NCBI RefSeq assembly: GCF_036898095.1
Contig: NC_090735.1
Coordinates: 1,496,163 to 1,560,162, forward strand
Source of the DNA: Palaemon carinicauda
Lineage: Eukaryota > Arthropoda > Malacostraca > Decapoda > Palaemonidae
Direction: 5' to 3'
DNA length: 64,000 nucleotides
Positions 1 through 11,975 of the stretch are shown here, piece after piece. Within the stretch, counting starts at the first letter, position 1, and each line of letters opens with the position of its first letter. A model generated the notes under the pieces. The model was not told the DNA's origin and did no database searches. It saw nothing but the letters and a program-made list of their open reading frames with translations. Both the position numbers and the translations under genes were made by a program.

Positions 1-279
1 TTTACAGTGGAAAGGGGGGGGGGGGGGAGAAGGGCGTTGTATGGCGAGACCTTATGGCTTCTAAAGTCTCATTATATTTATGGCTTTCATTCGCTTCAAA
101 CACAAGAGGCGAACACCGCATTCCTTCTGCCTCCGAAAGGCTTCTCTTCCTCCTCCGTTTTTGGTCCTACTCAGGGCATCCTCTACGACGCCTCTACGCT
201 TCTAGAAGGGATTGGATTGCTCAACGGGGAAATCATCCGTTGAGGGGGACCAGACACGTTTTAGTCGGTGCAGGCGTTG
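1..279. other. Left edge, no gene recognised
   Basis: This stretch of mixed composition has a run of 14 G at 14-27 and ends in a TTA microsatellite. Two short overlapping open frames on + have no recognisable domain. I see no splice or promoter signal that would support a gene. Confidence 0.4.
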
Positions 280-426
280 TTTATTATTATTATTATTATT
301 GTTATGATTATTGTTATTATTAGCTAAGCTAAAACCCTAGGTGGAAAAGCAGGATGCTCTAAGCCCAAGGGCTTCAACAGGAAAAAAAATAGCCCAGCGA
401 GGAAAGGAAACGAGGAAATAAATAGT
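280..426 (-). mobile_element. LINE 3' tail with TTA microsatellite, copy 1
   Basis: An impure TTA run (280-321) abuts about 105 bp that matches the shared 3' tail of a LINE family seen 13 times in this window; copy 8 at 16219 is the fullest. In element sense (minus) the tail ends TAGCTTAGC followed by (TAA)n. It carries the short hairpin AGCCC-AA-GGGCT typical of every copy. This copy is 5'-truncated to the tail alone. Confidence 0.8.
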
Positions 427-544
427 GGACGATCACCAGAAACTTTATTATTATTATTATCATTATTATTAGTATTATTATCATTATTATTATCATTATT
501 ATTATTATTATTATCATTGAGATAAGGAATTATTATTATTATTG

Positions 545-590
<46 letters not shown>

Positions 591-683
591 CATTATCATT
601 GAGATAAGGAATTATTATTATTATTGTTATTATTATTATTATTATTATTATTGTTATTATTATTATTATTATTATTATTTATT
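427..683. repeat. Impure TTA microsatellite with internal duplication
   Basis: The stretch is almost entirely TTA/TCA/TGT triplets. A short non-repeat island containing GAGATAAGGAATTATT occurs twice, near 518 and 600, so a block of about 82 bp has been duplicated inside the microsatellite. Asn-rich or Ile-rich open frames here are products of the triplet repeat, not genes. Confidence 0.85.
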
Positions 684-795
684 ACGAGCTAAGCTACAAC
701 ACTAGATGGAAAAGCAGCATGCTACAAGCCCAAGGGCTCCGATAGGAATAACAGCCTAGTGAGGAAAGGAAATAAGGAAATAAATACACTACAAG
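684..795 (-). mobile_element. LINE 3' tail, copy 2
   Basis: This is the same tail as copy 1, with the microsatellite side at 611-683. The hallmark AAGCCCAAGGGCTCC hairpin and the GAGGAAAGGAAATAAGG segment are both present. It is truncated to about 110 bp. Confidence 0.8.
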
Positions 796-1040
796 AGGAA
801 TGGGTTTGAACTTTGCCATAAGGGAATATGCAACACACACTTAAGGGAAATACGGCCATAGGAAAATTCTATTTGAATTAGCGACATAATGTTAAGAGGC
901 AGAGGAGACTTGCCTAGTGCTAAGCATCTCAAGAGGCTGCGAGGTGAGACCCGTCCAGAAATACCCAGTAGCTGGAAAAAGAAATCTAGAGCAAAGGTGG
1001 TACCTCTCCCAAACAATCTAACTAATCTGAACTAGATAAA

Positions 1041-1041
<1 letters not shown>

Positions 1042-1071
<30 letters not shown>

Positions 1072-1320
1072 CAAGCTACAACCCTAGTTGGAAAAGCAAG
1101 ATGCTATAAGCCCAGGGGCTCCAACAGGGAAAAATAGCCCAGTGAGGAAAGGAAATAAGGAAATAAATAAATGAAGAGAACAAATTAACAATAAGTCATT
1201 CTAAAATAAGTAACAACGTCAAAACAGACATGTCATATATAAACTATTAACAACATCAAAAACAAAAATGTCATAAATAAACTATAAAAAGACTCATGTC
1301 CGCAATATCCCCAACAAAGT
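1042..1320 (-). mobile_element. LINE 3' tail, copy 3, with two 37-bp units
   Basis: The copy runs from a TTA microsatellite (1042-1064) through the tail and into the 3'UTR. There the module AACGTCAAAACAGACATGTC...TATAAACTAT is present twice in tandem (about 1213-1290). Other copies have one unit (16219) or about 18 (14333), so this copy is an intermediate in the growth of that array. Confidence 0.8.
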
Positions 1321-1379
1321 AATTTCCCGGGAAATGGGATCAAATGACCAATATGGCTAACTATAATAAATTTTTTTTA

Positions 1380-1538
1380 ATGTGGCGCATTTGTACGGAC
1401 TTGCAGGGGTGCCCTTTTTGCTAGGAAAAGTTTCCTACTAACTGATTGATTGGACAAAATAAATCTAACCAATCAGCTGGTAGGAAACTTTTCCGAGTTA
1501 AAGGGGCACCCCTGCGAGTCAGTGCAAATGCGCCTCAT
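1380..1538. mobile_element. Foldback MITE, copy A (159 bp)
   Basis: Two arms of about 72 bp are inverted complements around a loop of about 15 bp. The left arm begins ATGTGGCGCATTTGTACGGA and the right arm ends with its near complement ...CAAATGCGCCTCAT. Each arm contains AGGGGTGCCC and GGAAAAGTTTCCTA. Poly-T and poly-A flanks extend the symmetry. No coding potential is seen, so it is non-autonomous. A second copy of identical length lies at 18746-18904. The target-site duplication is ambiguous: both flanks are A/T-rich and TA or TTAA is possible. Confidence 0.8.
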
Positions 1539-1691
1539 AAAAAAAATTGTTTATAGTGGCAATAATATTGCTAAAGCAATCATGTCCAAACGCAACATGT
1601 GTCAGATTCAGAACCTTCACAAGATAGACAAATTAAAGACGAAGGCAAATTTATTAGAGCACAAACATAGAATTGCATCTACCTGAAAAAT

Positions 1692-2262
1692 ATTATTATT
1701 ATTGTTATTATTTTTATTATTATTATTAATTGCTAAGCTACAACCCTAGTTGGAAAAGCAGAATGCTATAAGCCCAGGGGCTCCAACAGGGAAAATAGCC
1801 CAAAGAGGAAAGGAAATATGGAAAAAATAAATATTTTAAGAATAATACTAAAATATCTACTATATAAACTTTAACAAAACATGAGGAATTGAAATTATAT
1901 AGAATAGTGTACCCGAGTGTACCCTTGGGCAAGAGATCTCTAACCCAAGATAGTGGAAGACCATGGTACAGAGGCTATGGCACTACCCAAGACTAGAGAA
2001 CAATGGTTTGATTTTGGAGTGTCCTTCTCCTAGAAGAGCTGCTTACCATAGCTAAAGAGTCTCTTCTACCCTTACCAAGAGGAAAGTAGCCACTGAACAA
2101 TTACAATGCAGTAGTTAACCCCTTTGGTGAAGAAGTATTGTTTGGTAATCTCAGTGTTGTCAGGTGTATGAGGACAGAGGAGAGTCTGTAAAGAATAGGC
2201 CAGTCAAAGTATTCTTAGCTCTTGGGAACAATAGCGAAACAGTTACGGTACAATGCAAAATT
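1692..2262 (-). mobile_element. LINE 3' tail, copy 4, type-2 body
   Basis: The 3' tail (1730-1830) is shared with copies 1-3, but the body beyond about 170 bp differs (type 2). It includes CCATGGTACAGAGGCTATGG and AGAGTCTCTTCTACCC. The same body occurs in opposite orientation at 7225 and 20155 and partly at 17475 and 38453. No open frame is preserved. Confidence 0.75.
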
Positions 2263-2274
2263 GGCTGATCTTCT

Positions 2275-2500
2275 AGTCTCCTGGGTAGTACAGTGGTAAC
2301 ATGTTTGCCTAGCATTCCGTGGCAGCAGATCGATCCCATCCTGGGACCACGAGTTTAAACTGTTTACTGGGGAGGCCACTGCTGTGGTTGGGCACCACAG
2401 TATGGCGTTGGGCTTACCCAGCTGACGTTCTGGTGAGTATCTATTCTGATGAAATTGGAACTGAAACCAGACACCTTTACCTTTTATTTAACATATACTT
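2275..2500 (+). mobile_element. tRNA-derived SINE, full head
   Basis: An RNA polymerase III A box (TAGTACAGTGG, 2286-2296) and B box (GATCGATCC, 2328-2336) both match the consensus exactly and are spaced as in a tRNA-like promoter. The sequence is not a functional tRNA, because the anticodon arm and acceptor pairing are not maintained. A non-tRNA body follows (CTGTTTACTGGGGAGGC onward), with a tail ending near CAGACACCTTTACC. That layout is typical of tRNA-derived SINEs. Confidence 0.7.
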
Positions 2501-2507
2501 AGAATTC

Positions 2508-2692
2508 GCATGGCAACAAATCGATCCCATCCCGGGGCTGCAAGTTTACACTGTTTACTGGGGAGGCTACTGCTGTGGTAGGGCACCATAGTGGGGAGTT
2601 GGGCTTACCTGGCTGACGTGCTGGTGAGCATATATTCTGATGACACTGGAACTGGAACCAGACACCTTTACCTTTTATTTAACATATAACTT
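2508..2692 (+). mobile_element. Second SINE copy lacking the A box
   Basis: This is a direct repeat of the SINE above, starting within the tRNA-like part. The B-box region ATCGATCCC is kept near 2521, and the same body and CAGACACCTTTACC tail follow. It lacks the A box, so it probably arose by local duplication. It runs directly into the 34-bp satellite. Confidence 0.7.
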
Positions 2693-5600
2693 TTTACTTT
2701 AGTGTATACTGAAGAATGCATACTTTCGTACTTTAGTGTATACTGAAGGATACATACTTTCGTACTTTAGTGTATACTGAAGGATGCATACTTTCGTACT
2801 TTAGTGTATACTGAAGGATACATACTTTCGTACTTTAGTGTATACTGAAGGATGCATACTTTCGTACTTTAGTGTATACTGAAGGATACATACTTTCGTA
2901 CTTTAGTGTATACTGAAGAATGCATACTTTCGTACTTTAGTGTATACTGAAGAAAGCATACTTTCGTACTTTAGTGTATGCTGAAGGATGCATACTTTCG
3001 TACTTTAGTGTATACTGAAGGATGCATACTTTCGTACTTTAGTGTATACTGAAGGATGCATACTTTCGTACTTTAGTGTATACTGAAGGTTTAGTGTATA
3101 CTGAAGAATGCATACTTTCTTACTTTAGTGTATATTGAAGGATGCATACTTTCGTACTTTAGTGTATACTGAAGAATGCATACTTTCGTACTTTAGTGTA
3201 TACTGAAGAATGCATACTTTCTTACTTTAGTGTATACTGAAGGATGCATACTTTCGTACTTTAGTGTATACTGAAGAATGCATACTTTCTTACTTTAGTG
3301 TATACTAAAGGATGCATACTTTCGTACTTTAGTGTATACTGAAGGATGCATACTTTCGTACTTTAGTGTATACTGAAGGATGCATACTTTCGTACTTTAG
3401 TGTATACTGAAGAATGCATACTTTCTTACTTTAGTGTATACTAAAGGATGCATACTTTCGTACTTTAGTGTATACTGAAGGATGCATACTTTCTTACTTT
3501 AGTGTATACTAAAGGATGCATACTTTCGTACTTTAGTGTATACTGAAGAATGCATACTTTCTTACTTTAGTGTATACTAAAGGATGCATACTTTCGTACT
3601 TTAGTGTATACTGAAGGATGCATACTTTCGTACTTTAGTGTATACTGAAGGATGCATACTTTCGTACTTTAGTGTATACTGAAGGATGCATACTTTCGTA
3701 CTTTAGTGTATACTGAAGGATGCATACTTTCGTACTTTAGTGTATACTGAAGGATGCATACTTTCGTACTTTAGTGTATAGTGAAGGATGCATACTTTCG
3801 TACTTTAGTGTATACTGAAGGATGCATACTTTCGTACTTTAGTGTATACTGAAGAATGCATACTTTCGTACTATAGTGTATACTGAAGAATGCATACTTT
3901 CGTACTTTAGTGTATACTGAAGAAAGCATACTTTCGTACTTTAGTGTATACTGAAGAAAGCATACTTTCGTACTTTAGTGTATACTGAAGGATACATACT
4001 TTCGTACTTTAGTGTATACTGAAGGATACATACTTTCGTACTATAGTGTATACTGAAGAATACATACTTTCTTACTTTAGTGTATACTGAAGAATACATA
4101 CTTTCTTACTTTAGTGTATACTGAAGAATACATACTTTCGTACTTTAGTGTATACTGAAGGATACATACTTTCGTACTATAGTGTATACTGAAGAATACA
4201 TACTTTCTTACTATAGTGTATACTGAAGAAAGCATACTTTCGTACTTTAGTGTATACTGAAGGATACATACTTTCGTACTATAGTGTATACTGAAGAATA
4301 CATACTTTCTTACTTTAGTGTATACTGAAGAATGCATACTTTCGTACTTTAGTGTATACTGAAGAAAGCATACTTTCGTACTTTAGTGTATGCTGAAGAA
4401 TGCATACTTTCGTACTTTAGTGTATACTGAAGAAAGCATACTTTCGTACTTTAGTGTATGCTGAAGAAAGCATACTTTCGTACTTTAGTGTATACTGAAG
4501 AATACATACTTTCGTACTTTAGTGTATACTGAAGGATACATACTTTCGTACTTTAGTGTATACTGAAGGATACATACTTTCTTACTTTAGTGTATACTGA
4601 AGGATACATACTTTCGTACTTTAGTGTATACTGAAGGATACATACTTTCGTACTTTAGTGTATACTGAAGGATACATACTTTCGTACTTTAGTGTATACT
4701 GAAGAAAGCATACTTTCGTACTTTAGTGTATACTGAAGGATACATACTTTCTTACTTTAGTGTATACTGAAGGATACATACTTTCGTACTATAGTGTATA
4801 CTGAAGAATACATACTTTCTTACTTTAGTGTATACTGAAGGATACATACTTTCGTACTATAGTGTATACTGAAGGATACATACTTTCTTACTTTAGTGTA
4901 TACTGAAGGATACATACTTTCGTACTTTAGTGTATACTGAAGGATACATACTTTCTTACTTTAGTGTATACTGAAGGATACATACTTTCGTACTTTAGTG
5001 TATACTGAAGGATACATACTTTCGTACTTTAGTGTATACTGAAGAATACATACTATTTTACTTTAGTGTATACTGAAGAATACATACTTTCGTACTTTAG
5101 TGTATACTGAAGGATACATACTTTCGTACTTTAGTGTATACTGAAGGATACATACTTTCGTACTTTAGTGTATACTGAAGGATACATACTTTCGTACTTT
5201 AGTGTATACTGAAGGATACATACTTTCGTACTATAGTGTATACTGAAGGATACATACTTTCGTACTTTAGTGTATACTGAAGGATACATACTTTCGTACT
5301 TTAGTGTATACTGAAGAAAGCATACTTTCTTACTTTAGTGTATACTGAAGAATGCATACTTTCGTACTTTAGTGTATACTGAAGAATGCATACTTTCGTA
5401 CTTTAGTGTATACTGAAGAAAGCATACTTTCTTACTTTAGTGTATACTGAAGATTGCATAATTTCTTACTTTAGTGTATACTGAAGGATACATACTTTCG
5501 TACTTTAGTGTATACTGAAGGATACATACTTTCGTACTTTAGTGTATACTGAAGGATACATACTTTCGTACTTTAGTGTATACTGAAGGATACATACTTT

Positions 5601-6262
5601 CGTACTTTAGTGTATACTGAAGGATACATACTTTCGTACTTTAGTGTATACTGAAGAATGCATACTTTCGTACTTTAGTGTATACTGAAGAAAGCATACT
5701 TTCTTACTTTAGTGTATACTGAAGAATGCATACTTTCGTACTTTAGTGTATACTGAAGAATGCATACTTTCGTACTTTGGTGTATACTGAAGAAAGCATA
5801 CTTTCTTACTTTAGTGTATACTGAAGAATGCATACTTTCGTACTTTAGTGTATACTGAAGAAAGCATACTTTCTTACTTTAGTGTATACTGAAGAAAGCA
5901 TACTTTCTTACTTTAGTGTATACTGAAGGATACATACTTTCGTACTTTAGTGTATACTGAAGGATACATACTTTCGTACTTTAGTGTATACTGAAGGATA
6001 CATACTTTCTTACTTTAGTGTATACTGAAGGATACATACTTTCGTACTTTAGTGTATACTGAAGGATACATACTTTCGTACTTTAGTGTATACTGAAGAA
6101 TGCATACTTTCGTACTTTAGTGTATACTGAAGAAAGCATACTTTCTTACTTTAGTGTATACTGAAGGATACATACTTTCTTACTTTAGTGTATACTGAAG
6201 AATGCATACTTTCTTACTTTAGTGTATACTGAAGAATGCATACTTTTTTATTTTAGTGTATA
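2693..6262. repeat. 34-bp satellite array, about 105 copies
   Basis: The exact period is 34 bp (AGTGTATACT recurs at 2701 and 2735). The unit reads TACTTTAGTGTATACTGAAG followed by GATGCATACTTTCG. Five interchangeable cores occur (GGATGCAT, GGATACAT, GAATGCAT, GAATACAT, GAAAGCAT), plus CGTAC/CTTAC and CTTTAG/CTATAG variants. One short unit lies near 3090. GGATGCAT dominates the left part and GGATACAT the right. Because 34 is not a multiple of 3, apparent proteins here are artefacts. Confidence 0.95.
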
Positions 6263-6538
6263 TTAAAGAATACACCCTGGAATTTTATACCCACAAGAGC
6301 CGCCTGGGTATTTTTTTTTTCCATTATATAATATTACTTCATACTTCTGAGCAACCTCTCATAGTTGGCAGTAACTGTCAAGTTTCTCTTTTACTGATTA
6401 GATAATGCTTGTCTAGCAAATCTCATCTTATGAATGAATATCTCTCATGGCATCTGTCCATCAGGGCATAATTAATGATGAAGAATGTACTTTTCCTGTG
6501 GTAATTTAATCATTTTTAAAGAGGCTTATCTCATCACC

Positions 6539-6595
<57 letters not shown>

Positions 6596-6715
6596 GCAAA
6601 GCTACAACCCCAGTTGGTAAAGCAAGAGGCTAAAAGGGCGATAACAAGGAAAAATAGTCCAGTGAGGAAAGCCAACAAGGAAATAAATAAACTACAAGAG
6701 AAGTAATGAACAATT
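6539..6715 (-). mobile_element. LINE 3' tail, copy 5
   Basis: A pure TTA run (6539-6594) abuts a diverged tail (GCTACAACCCCAGTTGG, GTCCAGTGAGGAAAG). The AAGCCCAAGGGCT hairpin is partly lost, making this one of the more decayed copies. Confidence 0.7.
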
Positions 6716-6728
6716 AGAATCAAATATT

Positions 6729-6888
6729 TTGATTCATTTTCAAAAACCTTGAAGCCTATATTGATTCATTTTCAAAAACCTTGAAGACTATATTGATTCA
6801 TTTTCAAAAACCTTGAAGCCTATATTGATTCATTTTCAAAAACCTTGAAGCCTATATTGATTCATTTTAAAAAACCTTGAAGCCTGTC
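6729..6888. repeat. 32-bp tandem repeat, five copies
   Basis: Five head-to-tail units of TTGATTCATTTTCAAAAACC plus TTGAAGCCTATA cover exactly 160 bp. The last unit is the most diverged (CCTGTC end). Confidence 0.9.
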
Positions 6889-7224
6889 TTCAGTGCGTTT
6901 TCTATGCATAAGCATATTATTTTCTTACATATAACAATTATAAATATAGTTAATTAAGTCTGAACTATATTCATAGCGGGCGTTAAGGTTATCACACCTT
7001 TAGGCATTGGGTAAAGGTATCGTGTTAGAGGTCAAATGAGCCACAGTATTGTTTCGGAAAATTTCCACATATATCTAAGTTCCATTCCCAACTATCTCAA
7101 AGATACTCAGATTCTATAAACTAATTTTAAAAGGGGGAAATTAATGAAGTTTACTCTCTGTAATATTATTAATATTGTTTAAGATTATGTCACGCAACAC
7201 ACGCACACACACATATATATATTC
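6889..7224. other. Intergenic, no gene seen
   Basis: A/T-rich sequence with a short CA/TA microsatellite at 7196-7220. No open frame or element is recognised. Confidence 0.4.
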
Positions 7225-7641
7225 TTCTTCACCCATAGGGTACTGCACTGTAATTGTTCAGTGTGTTCAGTGGCTACTTTCCTCTTGATAAGGGTAGAAG
7301 AGACTCTTTAGCTAAGGTAAGAAGCTCTTCTAGGAGAAGGACACTCCAAAATCAAACCATTATTCTCCAGTCTTGGATAGTGCCATAGCCTCTGTACCAT
7401 GGCCTTCCACTGTCTTGGGTTAGAGTTCTCTTGCTTGAGGGTACACTCGGGCACACTATTCTATCTAATTTCTCTTCCTCTTGTTTTGTTAAGGTTTTAT
7501 AGTTTATATAGGAAATATATATTTTAATGTTGTAACTATTCTTAAAATATTTTATTTTCCCTTGTTTCCTTTCCTCACTGGGCTATTTGGAGCCCATGGC
7601 TTATAGCATCCTGCTTTTCCAACTAGGGTTGTAGCTTAGCA

Positions 7642-7672
<31 letters not shown>
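7225..7672 (+). mobile_element. LINE 3' tail, copy 6, type-2 body
   Basis: This is the opposite-strand copy of the type-2 element at 1692-2262. It includes GTACCATGGCCTTCCACTG and GAGGGTACACTCGGGCACAC, then the common 3' tail, and ends in (TAA)n at 7641-7672. The CTTGGGCTT loop side of the hairpin is altered here (GAGCCCATGGCTT). Confidence 0.8.
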
Positions 7673-7924
7673 TATTGTAGAATTTTTACAAATATCATAT
7701 TATGCCTAATAGAAAGACGACTAGACTTGAATAAACCTAGAGAACAGTCAGGCTTTTTAAGTGGATTCTTAAGGCTGGTCAGTAATTGTCAGATATATTT
7801 TACATCCTAAAAGAAGTTTACGACTAACAAGAGCCATTTTCGCAAGCCTTAACAACTGCGTTTATAGAAGGCAACAACTGTCCCTATAAACCATAACTTG
7901 CTCCCACGCAGGCTGCCTTAATTA

Positions 7925-10900
7925 GGCCGCTCTTGCATGCCCCAGCCTTCCTTCTCGTACTCATAGGCATAAGTATAAACCTCGAAGGTTCCGATCTTGC
8001 ATGCCCCAACCTTCCTTCTCGTCCTCATAGGCATAAGTGTAAACCTCGAAGGTTCCGCTCTTGCATGCCCCAGCCTTCCTTCTCGTCCTCATAGGCATAA
8101 GTATAAACCTCGAAGGTTCCACTCTTGCATGCCCCAGCCTTCCTTCTCGTCCTCATACACATAAGTGTAAACCTCGAAGGTTCCGCTCTTGCATGCCCCA
8201 GCCTTCCTTCTCGTCCTCATAGGCATAAGTGTAAACCTCGAAGGTTCCGCTCTTGCATGCCCCAGCCTTCCTTCTCGTCCTCATAGGCATAAGTATAAAC
8301 CTCGAAGGTTCCGCTCTTGCATGCCCCAGCCTTCCTTCTCGTCCTCATAGGCATAAGTGTAAACCTCGAAGGTTCCGCTCTTGCATGCCCCAGCCTTCCT
8401 TCTCGTCCTCATAGGCATAAGTATAAACCTCGAAGGTTCCGCTCTTGCATGCCCCAGCCTTCCTTCTCGTCCTCATACACATAAGTATAAACCTCGAAGG
8501 TTCCGCTCTTGCATGCCCCAGCCTTCCTTCTCGTACTCATAGGCATAAGTATAAACCTCGAAGGTTCCGATCTTGCATGCCCCAACCTTCCTTCTCGTCC
8601 TCATAGGCATAAGTGTAAACCTCGAAGGTTCCGCTCTTGCATGCCCCAGCCTTCCTTCTCGTCCTCATAGGCATAAGTATAAACCTCGAAGGTTCCGCTC
8701 TTGCATGCCCCAGCCTTCCTTCTCGTCCTCATACACATAAGTATAAACCTCGAAGGTTCCGCTCTTGCATGCCCCAGCCTTCCTTCTCGTCCTCATAGAC
8801 ATAAGTATAAACCTCGAATGTTCCGCTCTTGCATGCCCCAGCCTTCCTTCAGCCTTCCTTCAGTTTTCCTTCTCGTCCCCATAGCCCATAAACATAAGTA
8901 TAAACCTCGAAGGTTCCGCTCTTGCGTGCCCCAGCCTTCCTTCAGCCTTCCTTATCGTCCTCATAGACATAAGTATAAACCTCGAAGGTTCCGCTCTTGC
9001 GTGCCCCAGCCTTCCTTCAGCCTTCCTTATCGTCCTCATAGACATAAGTATAAACCTCGAAGGTTCCGCTTTGCATGCCCCAGCCTTCCTTCTCGTCCTC
9101 ATAGGCATAAGTATAAACCTTGAAGGTTCCGCTCTTGCATGCCCCAGCCTTCCTTCTCGTCCTCATAGGCATAAGTATAAACCTTGAAGGTTCCGCTCTT
9201 ACGTGCCCCAGCCTTCCTTCAGCCTTCCTTATCGTCCTCATAGACATAAGTATAAACCTCGAAGGTTCCGCTCTTGCATGCCCCAGCCTTCCTTCTCGTC
9301 CTCATAGGCATAAGTATAAACCTTGAAGGTTCCGCTCTTGCATGCCCCAGCCTTCCTTCTCGTCCTCATACACATAAGTATAAACCTCGAAAGTTCCGCT
9401 CTTGCATGCCCCAACCTTCCTTCTCGTCCTCATAGGCATAAGTATAAACCTCGAAGGTTCCGCTCTTGAATGCCCCAGCCTTCCTTCTCGTCCTCATAGA
9501 CATAAGTATAAACCTCGAAAGTTCCGCTCTTGCATGCCCCAGCCTTCCTTCAGCCTTCCTTCAGTTTTCCTTCTCGTCCCCATAGCCCATAAACATAAGT
9601 ATAAACCTCGAAGGTTCCGCTCTTGCATGCCCCAGCCTTCCTTCTCGTCCTCATAGACATAAGTATGAACCTCGAAGGTTCCGCTCTTGCATGCCCCAGC
9701 CTTCCTTCAGCCTTCCTTCAGTTTTCCTTCTCGTCCCCATAGCCCATAAACATAAGTATAAACCTCGAAGGTTCCGCTCTTGCATGCCCCAGCCTTCCTT
9801 CTCGTCCTCATAGGCATAAGTATAAACCTCGAAGGTTCCGCTCTTGCATGCCCCAACCTTCCTTCAGCCTTCCTTCAGTTTTCCTTCTCGTCCCCATAGC
9901 CCATAAACATAAGTATAAACCTCGAAGGTTCCGCTCTTGCATGCCCCAGCCTTCCTTCTCGTCCTCATAGACATAAGTATAAACCTCGAAGGTTCCGCTC
10001 TTGCATGCCCCAGCCTTCCTTCAGCCTTCCTTCAGTTTTCCTTCTCGTCCCCATAGCCCATAAACATAAGTATAAACCTCGAAGGTTCCGCTCTTGCATG
10101 CCCCAGCCTTCCTTCTCGTCCTCATAGGCATAAGTATAAACCTCGAAGGTTCCGCTCTTGCATGCCCCAGCCTTCCTTCAGCCTTCCTTCAGTTTTCCTT
10201 CTCGTCCCCATAGCCCATAAACATAAGTATAAACCTCGAAGGTTCCGCTCTTGCATGCCCCAGCCTTCCTTCTCGTCCTCATAGACATAAGTATAAACCT
10301 CGAAGGTTCCGCTCTTGCATGCCCCAGCCTTCCTTCAGCCTTCCTTCAGTTTTCCTTCTCGTCCCCATAGCCCATAAACATAAGTATAAACCTCGAAGGT
10401 TCCGCTCTTGCATGCCCCAGCCTTCCTTCTCGTCCTCATAGACATAAGTATAAACCTCGAAGGTTCCGCTCTTGCATGCCCCAGCCTTCCTTCAGCCTTC
10501 CTTCAGTTTTCCTTCTCGTCCCCATAGCCCATAAACATAAGTATAAACCTCGAAGGTTCCGCTCTTGCATGCCCCAGCCTTCCTTCTCGTCCTCATAAAC
10601 ATAAGTATAAACCTCGAAGGTTCCGCTCTTGCATGCCCCAGCCTTCCTTCTCGTCCTCATAGGCATAAGTATAAACCTCGAAGGTTCCGCTCTTGCATGC
10701 CCCAGCCTTCCTTCAGCCTTCCTTCAGTTTTCCTTCTCGTCCCCATAGCCCATAAACATAAGTATAAACCTCGAAGGTTCCGCTCTTGCATGCCCCAGCC
10801 TTCCTTCTCGTCCTCATAGGCATAAGTATAAACCTCGAAGGTTCCGCTCTTGCATGCCCCAGCCTTCCTTCTCGTCCTCATAGGCATAAGTATAAACCTC

Positions 10901-11975
10901 GAAGGTTCCGCTCTTGCATGCCCCAGCCTTCCTTCTCGTCCTCATAGGCATAAGTATAAACCTCGAAGGTTCCGCTCTTGCATGCCCCAGCCTTCCTTCT
11001 CGTCCTCATAGACATAAGTATAAACCTCGAAGGTTCCGCTCTTGCATGCCCCAGCCTTCCTTCTCGTCCTCATAGGCATAAGTATAAACCTCGAAGGTTC
11101 CGCTCTTGCATGCCCCAGCCTTCCTTCTCGTCCTCATAGACATAAGTATAAACCTCGAAAGTTCCGCTCTTGCATGCCCCAGCCTTCCTTCAGCCTTCCT
11201 TCAGTTTTCCTTCTCGTCCCCATAGCCCATAAACATAAGTATAAACCTCGAAGGTTCCGCTCTTGCATGCCCCAGCCTTCCTTCTCGTCCTCATAGGCAT
11301 AAGTATAAACCTCGAAGGTTCCGCTCTTGCATGCCCCAGCCTTCCTTCAGCCTTCCTTCAGTTTTCCTTCTCGTCCCCATAGCCCATAAACATAAGTATA
11401 AACCTTGAAGGTTCCGCTCTTGCATGCCCCAGCCTTCCTTCTCGTCCTCATAGACATAAGTATAAACCTCGAAGGTTCCGCTCTTGCATGCCCCAGCCTT
11501 CCTTCTCGTCCTCATAGGCATAAGTATAAACCTCGAAGGTTCCGCTCTTGCATGCCCCAGCCTTCCTTCTCGTCCTCATAGACATAAGTATAAACCTCGA
11601 AGGTTCCGCTCTTGCATGCCCCAGCCTTCCTTCTCGTCCTCATAGGCATAAGTATAAACCTCGAAGGTTCCGCTCTTGCATGCCCCAGCCTTCCTTCTCG
11701 TCCTCATACACATAAGTATAAACCTCGAAAGTTCCGCTCTTGCATGCCCCAGCCTTCCTTCAGCCTTCCTTCAGCTTTCCTTCTCGTCCCCATAGCCCAT
11801 AGACATAAGTATAAACCTCGAAGGTTCCGCTCTTGCGTGCCCCAGCCTTCCTTCAGCCTTCCTTCTCGTCCTCATAGACATAAGTATAAACCTGGAAGGT
11901 TCCGCTCTTGCGTGCCCCATCCTCCCTTCAGCCTTCCTTCTCGTCCTCATAGGTATAAACATGAACCTCGAAGAC
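7925..11975. repeat. 64/93-bp composite minisatellite array
   Basis: The short unit is 64 bp (AGGCATAAGTATAAACCTCG, AAGGTTCCGCTCTTGCATGC, CCCAGCCTTCCTTCTCGTCC, TCAT). A long unit of 93 bp adds copies of CAGCCTTCCTT and CAGTTTTCC with CCCATAGCCCATAAA. Intermediate units of roughly 75-80 bp lie near 8935, 9016, 9215 and 11850. I estimate 55-60 units in all. The 64-bp period rotates the reading frame, so the Pro/Ser-rich and Arg-rich open frames on both strands are most likely repeat artefacts. Confidence 0.95.
9526..10565. repeat. 157-bp higher-order repeat inside the 64/93 array
   Basis: The marker CAGTTTTCC recurs at 9562, 9719, 9876, 10033, 10190, 10347 and 10504, each exactly 157 bp apart (64 + 93). 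The next copy is at 10725, which is 157 + 64 away. This is a homogenised block of seven two-unit repeats. Confidence 0.95.

Noticed and set aside
2286..2350. Possible functional tRNA gene
   Set aside because: A and B boxes match, but the acceptor and anticodon stems do not pair and the body continues as a repeated SINE sequence.
4077..4337. Repetitive ORF in the 34-bp satellite
   Set aside because: Chance openness of a tandem repeat whose period is not a multiple of three.
2693..11975. CRISPR-like array
   Set aside because: Units are contiguous tandem repeats without unique spacers, and the context is a eukaryotic genome.
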